Source: Alphaproteobacteria bacterium
GTDB lineage: Bacteria > Pseudomonadota > Alphaproteobacteria > Micavibrionales > Micavibrionaceae
Reading direction: 5' to 3'
Assembly: GCA_023140905.1 (NCBI GenBank)
Contig: JAGLKS010000286.1
Coordinates: 1 to 5,961 of the forward strand
Length of the DNA: 5,961 nt
Part shown: piece by piece, positions 5,865 to 5,961 of the stretch
How positions within the stretch are numbered: position 1 is the stretch's first letter
Layout: each line of letters begins with the position of its first letter
Position numbers and translations under genes: made by a program
Notes under the pieces: model-generated
The model's database searches: none
What the model was told of the DNA's origin: nothing
The model's input: the letters and a program-made list of their open reading frames with translations, nothing else

Positions 5865-5961
5865 AACGATTTTTTTTCATTCATTCGTCATTGTTACAAT
5901 AAAAAGATTATTATTTAGTTAACAAAATGATTAATTATAGAAAACAATTGAGAACATATAG

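Noticed and set aside
5890..5900. Palindrome ATTGT-T-ACAAT in the AT-rich right end as a possible operator
   Set aside because: Arms of only 5 bp in very AT-rich DNA are expected by chance, and no second copy or adjacent promoter was found.
5948..5953. TTGAGA as the -35 of a + strand promoter for a gene beyond the right edge
   Set aside because: It equals the pgk -35, but the window ends before a -10 could be seen, so it cannot be supported.

Overview
This looks like an ordinary chromosomal segment from an AT-rich alphaproteobacterium. Three things point there: a CarD/CdnL regulator with the alphaproteobacterial sequence style (FVVYPAHGVGQI, MWSRRAQEYETKINSGD), a DUF2336 protein (a family found mainly in Alphaproteobacteria), and a phosphoglycerate kinase of bacterial type. 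I cannot name the genus. No mobile element, CRISPR array, tRNA or rRNA is visible.

Layout from left to right: (1) the 3' part of carD on the + strand (2-610), cut by the window edge and followed by a stem-loop terminator. (2) An M48 zinc-metalloprotease lipoprotein on the - strand (725-2191). (3) A divergent gene on the + strand (2220-3197) for a secreted protein with a staphylococcal-nuclease-like domain and a C-terminal beta-rich domain; only 28 bp separate the two start codons. (4) A 123-bp gap with a good sigma-70-type promoter and hairpins, leading into pgk (+, 3321-4535). (5) A 100-bp convergent gap with a strong intrinsic terminator oriented for the - strand. (6) A DUF2336 protein on the - strand (4636-5775), then 186 bp of very AT-rich DNA to the window end.

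The genes do not form one pathway. CarD acts on RNA polymerase, Pgk is central glycolysis, the M48 lipoprotein and nuclease-like protein are predicted envelope or periplasmic proteins, and the DUF2336 protein is cytosolic with unknown role. The most notable points are: loss of the canonical catalytic residues in the nuclease-like domain; the very compact divergent start region, which forces promoters into neighbouring coding sequence; two mutually exclusive hairpins around the pgk transcription start; and a general-stress-sigma-like motif upstream of the DUF2336 gene. I found no convincing new multi-gene system here.
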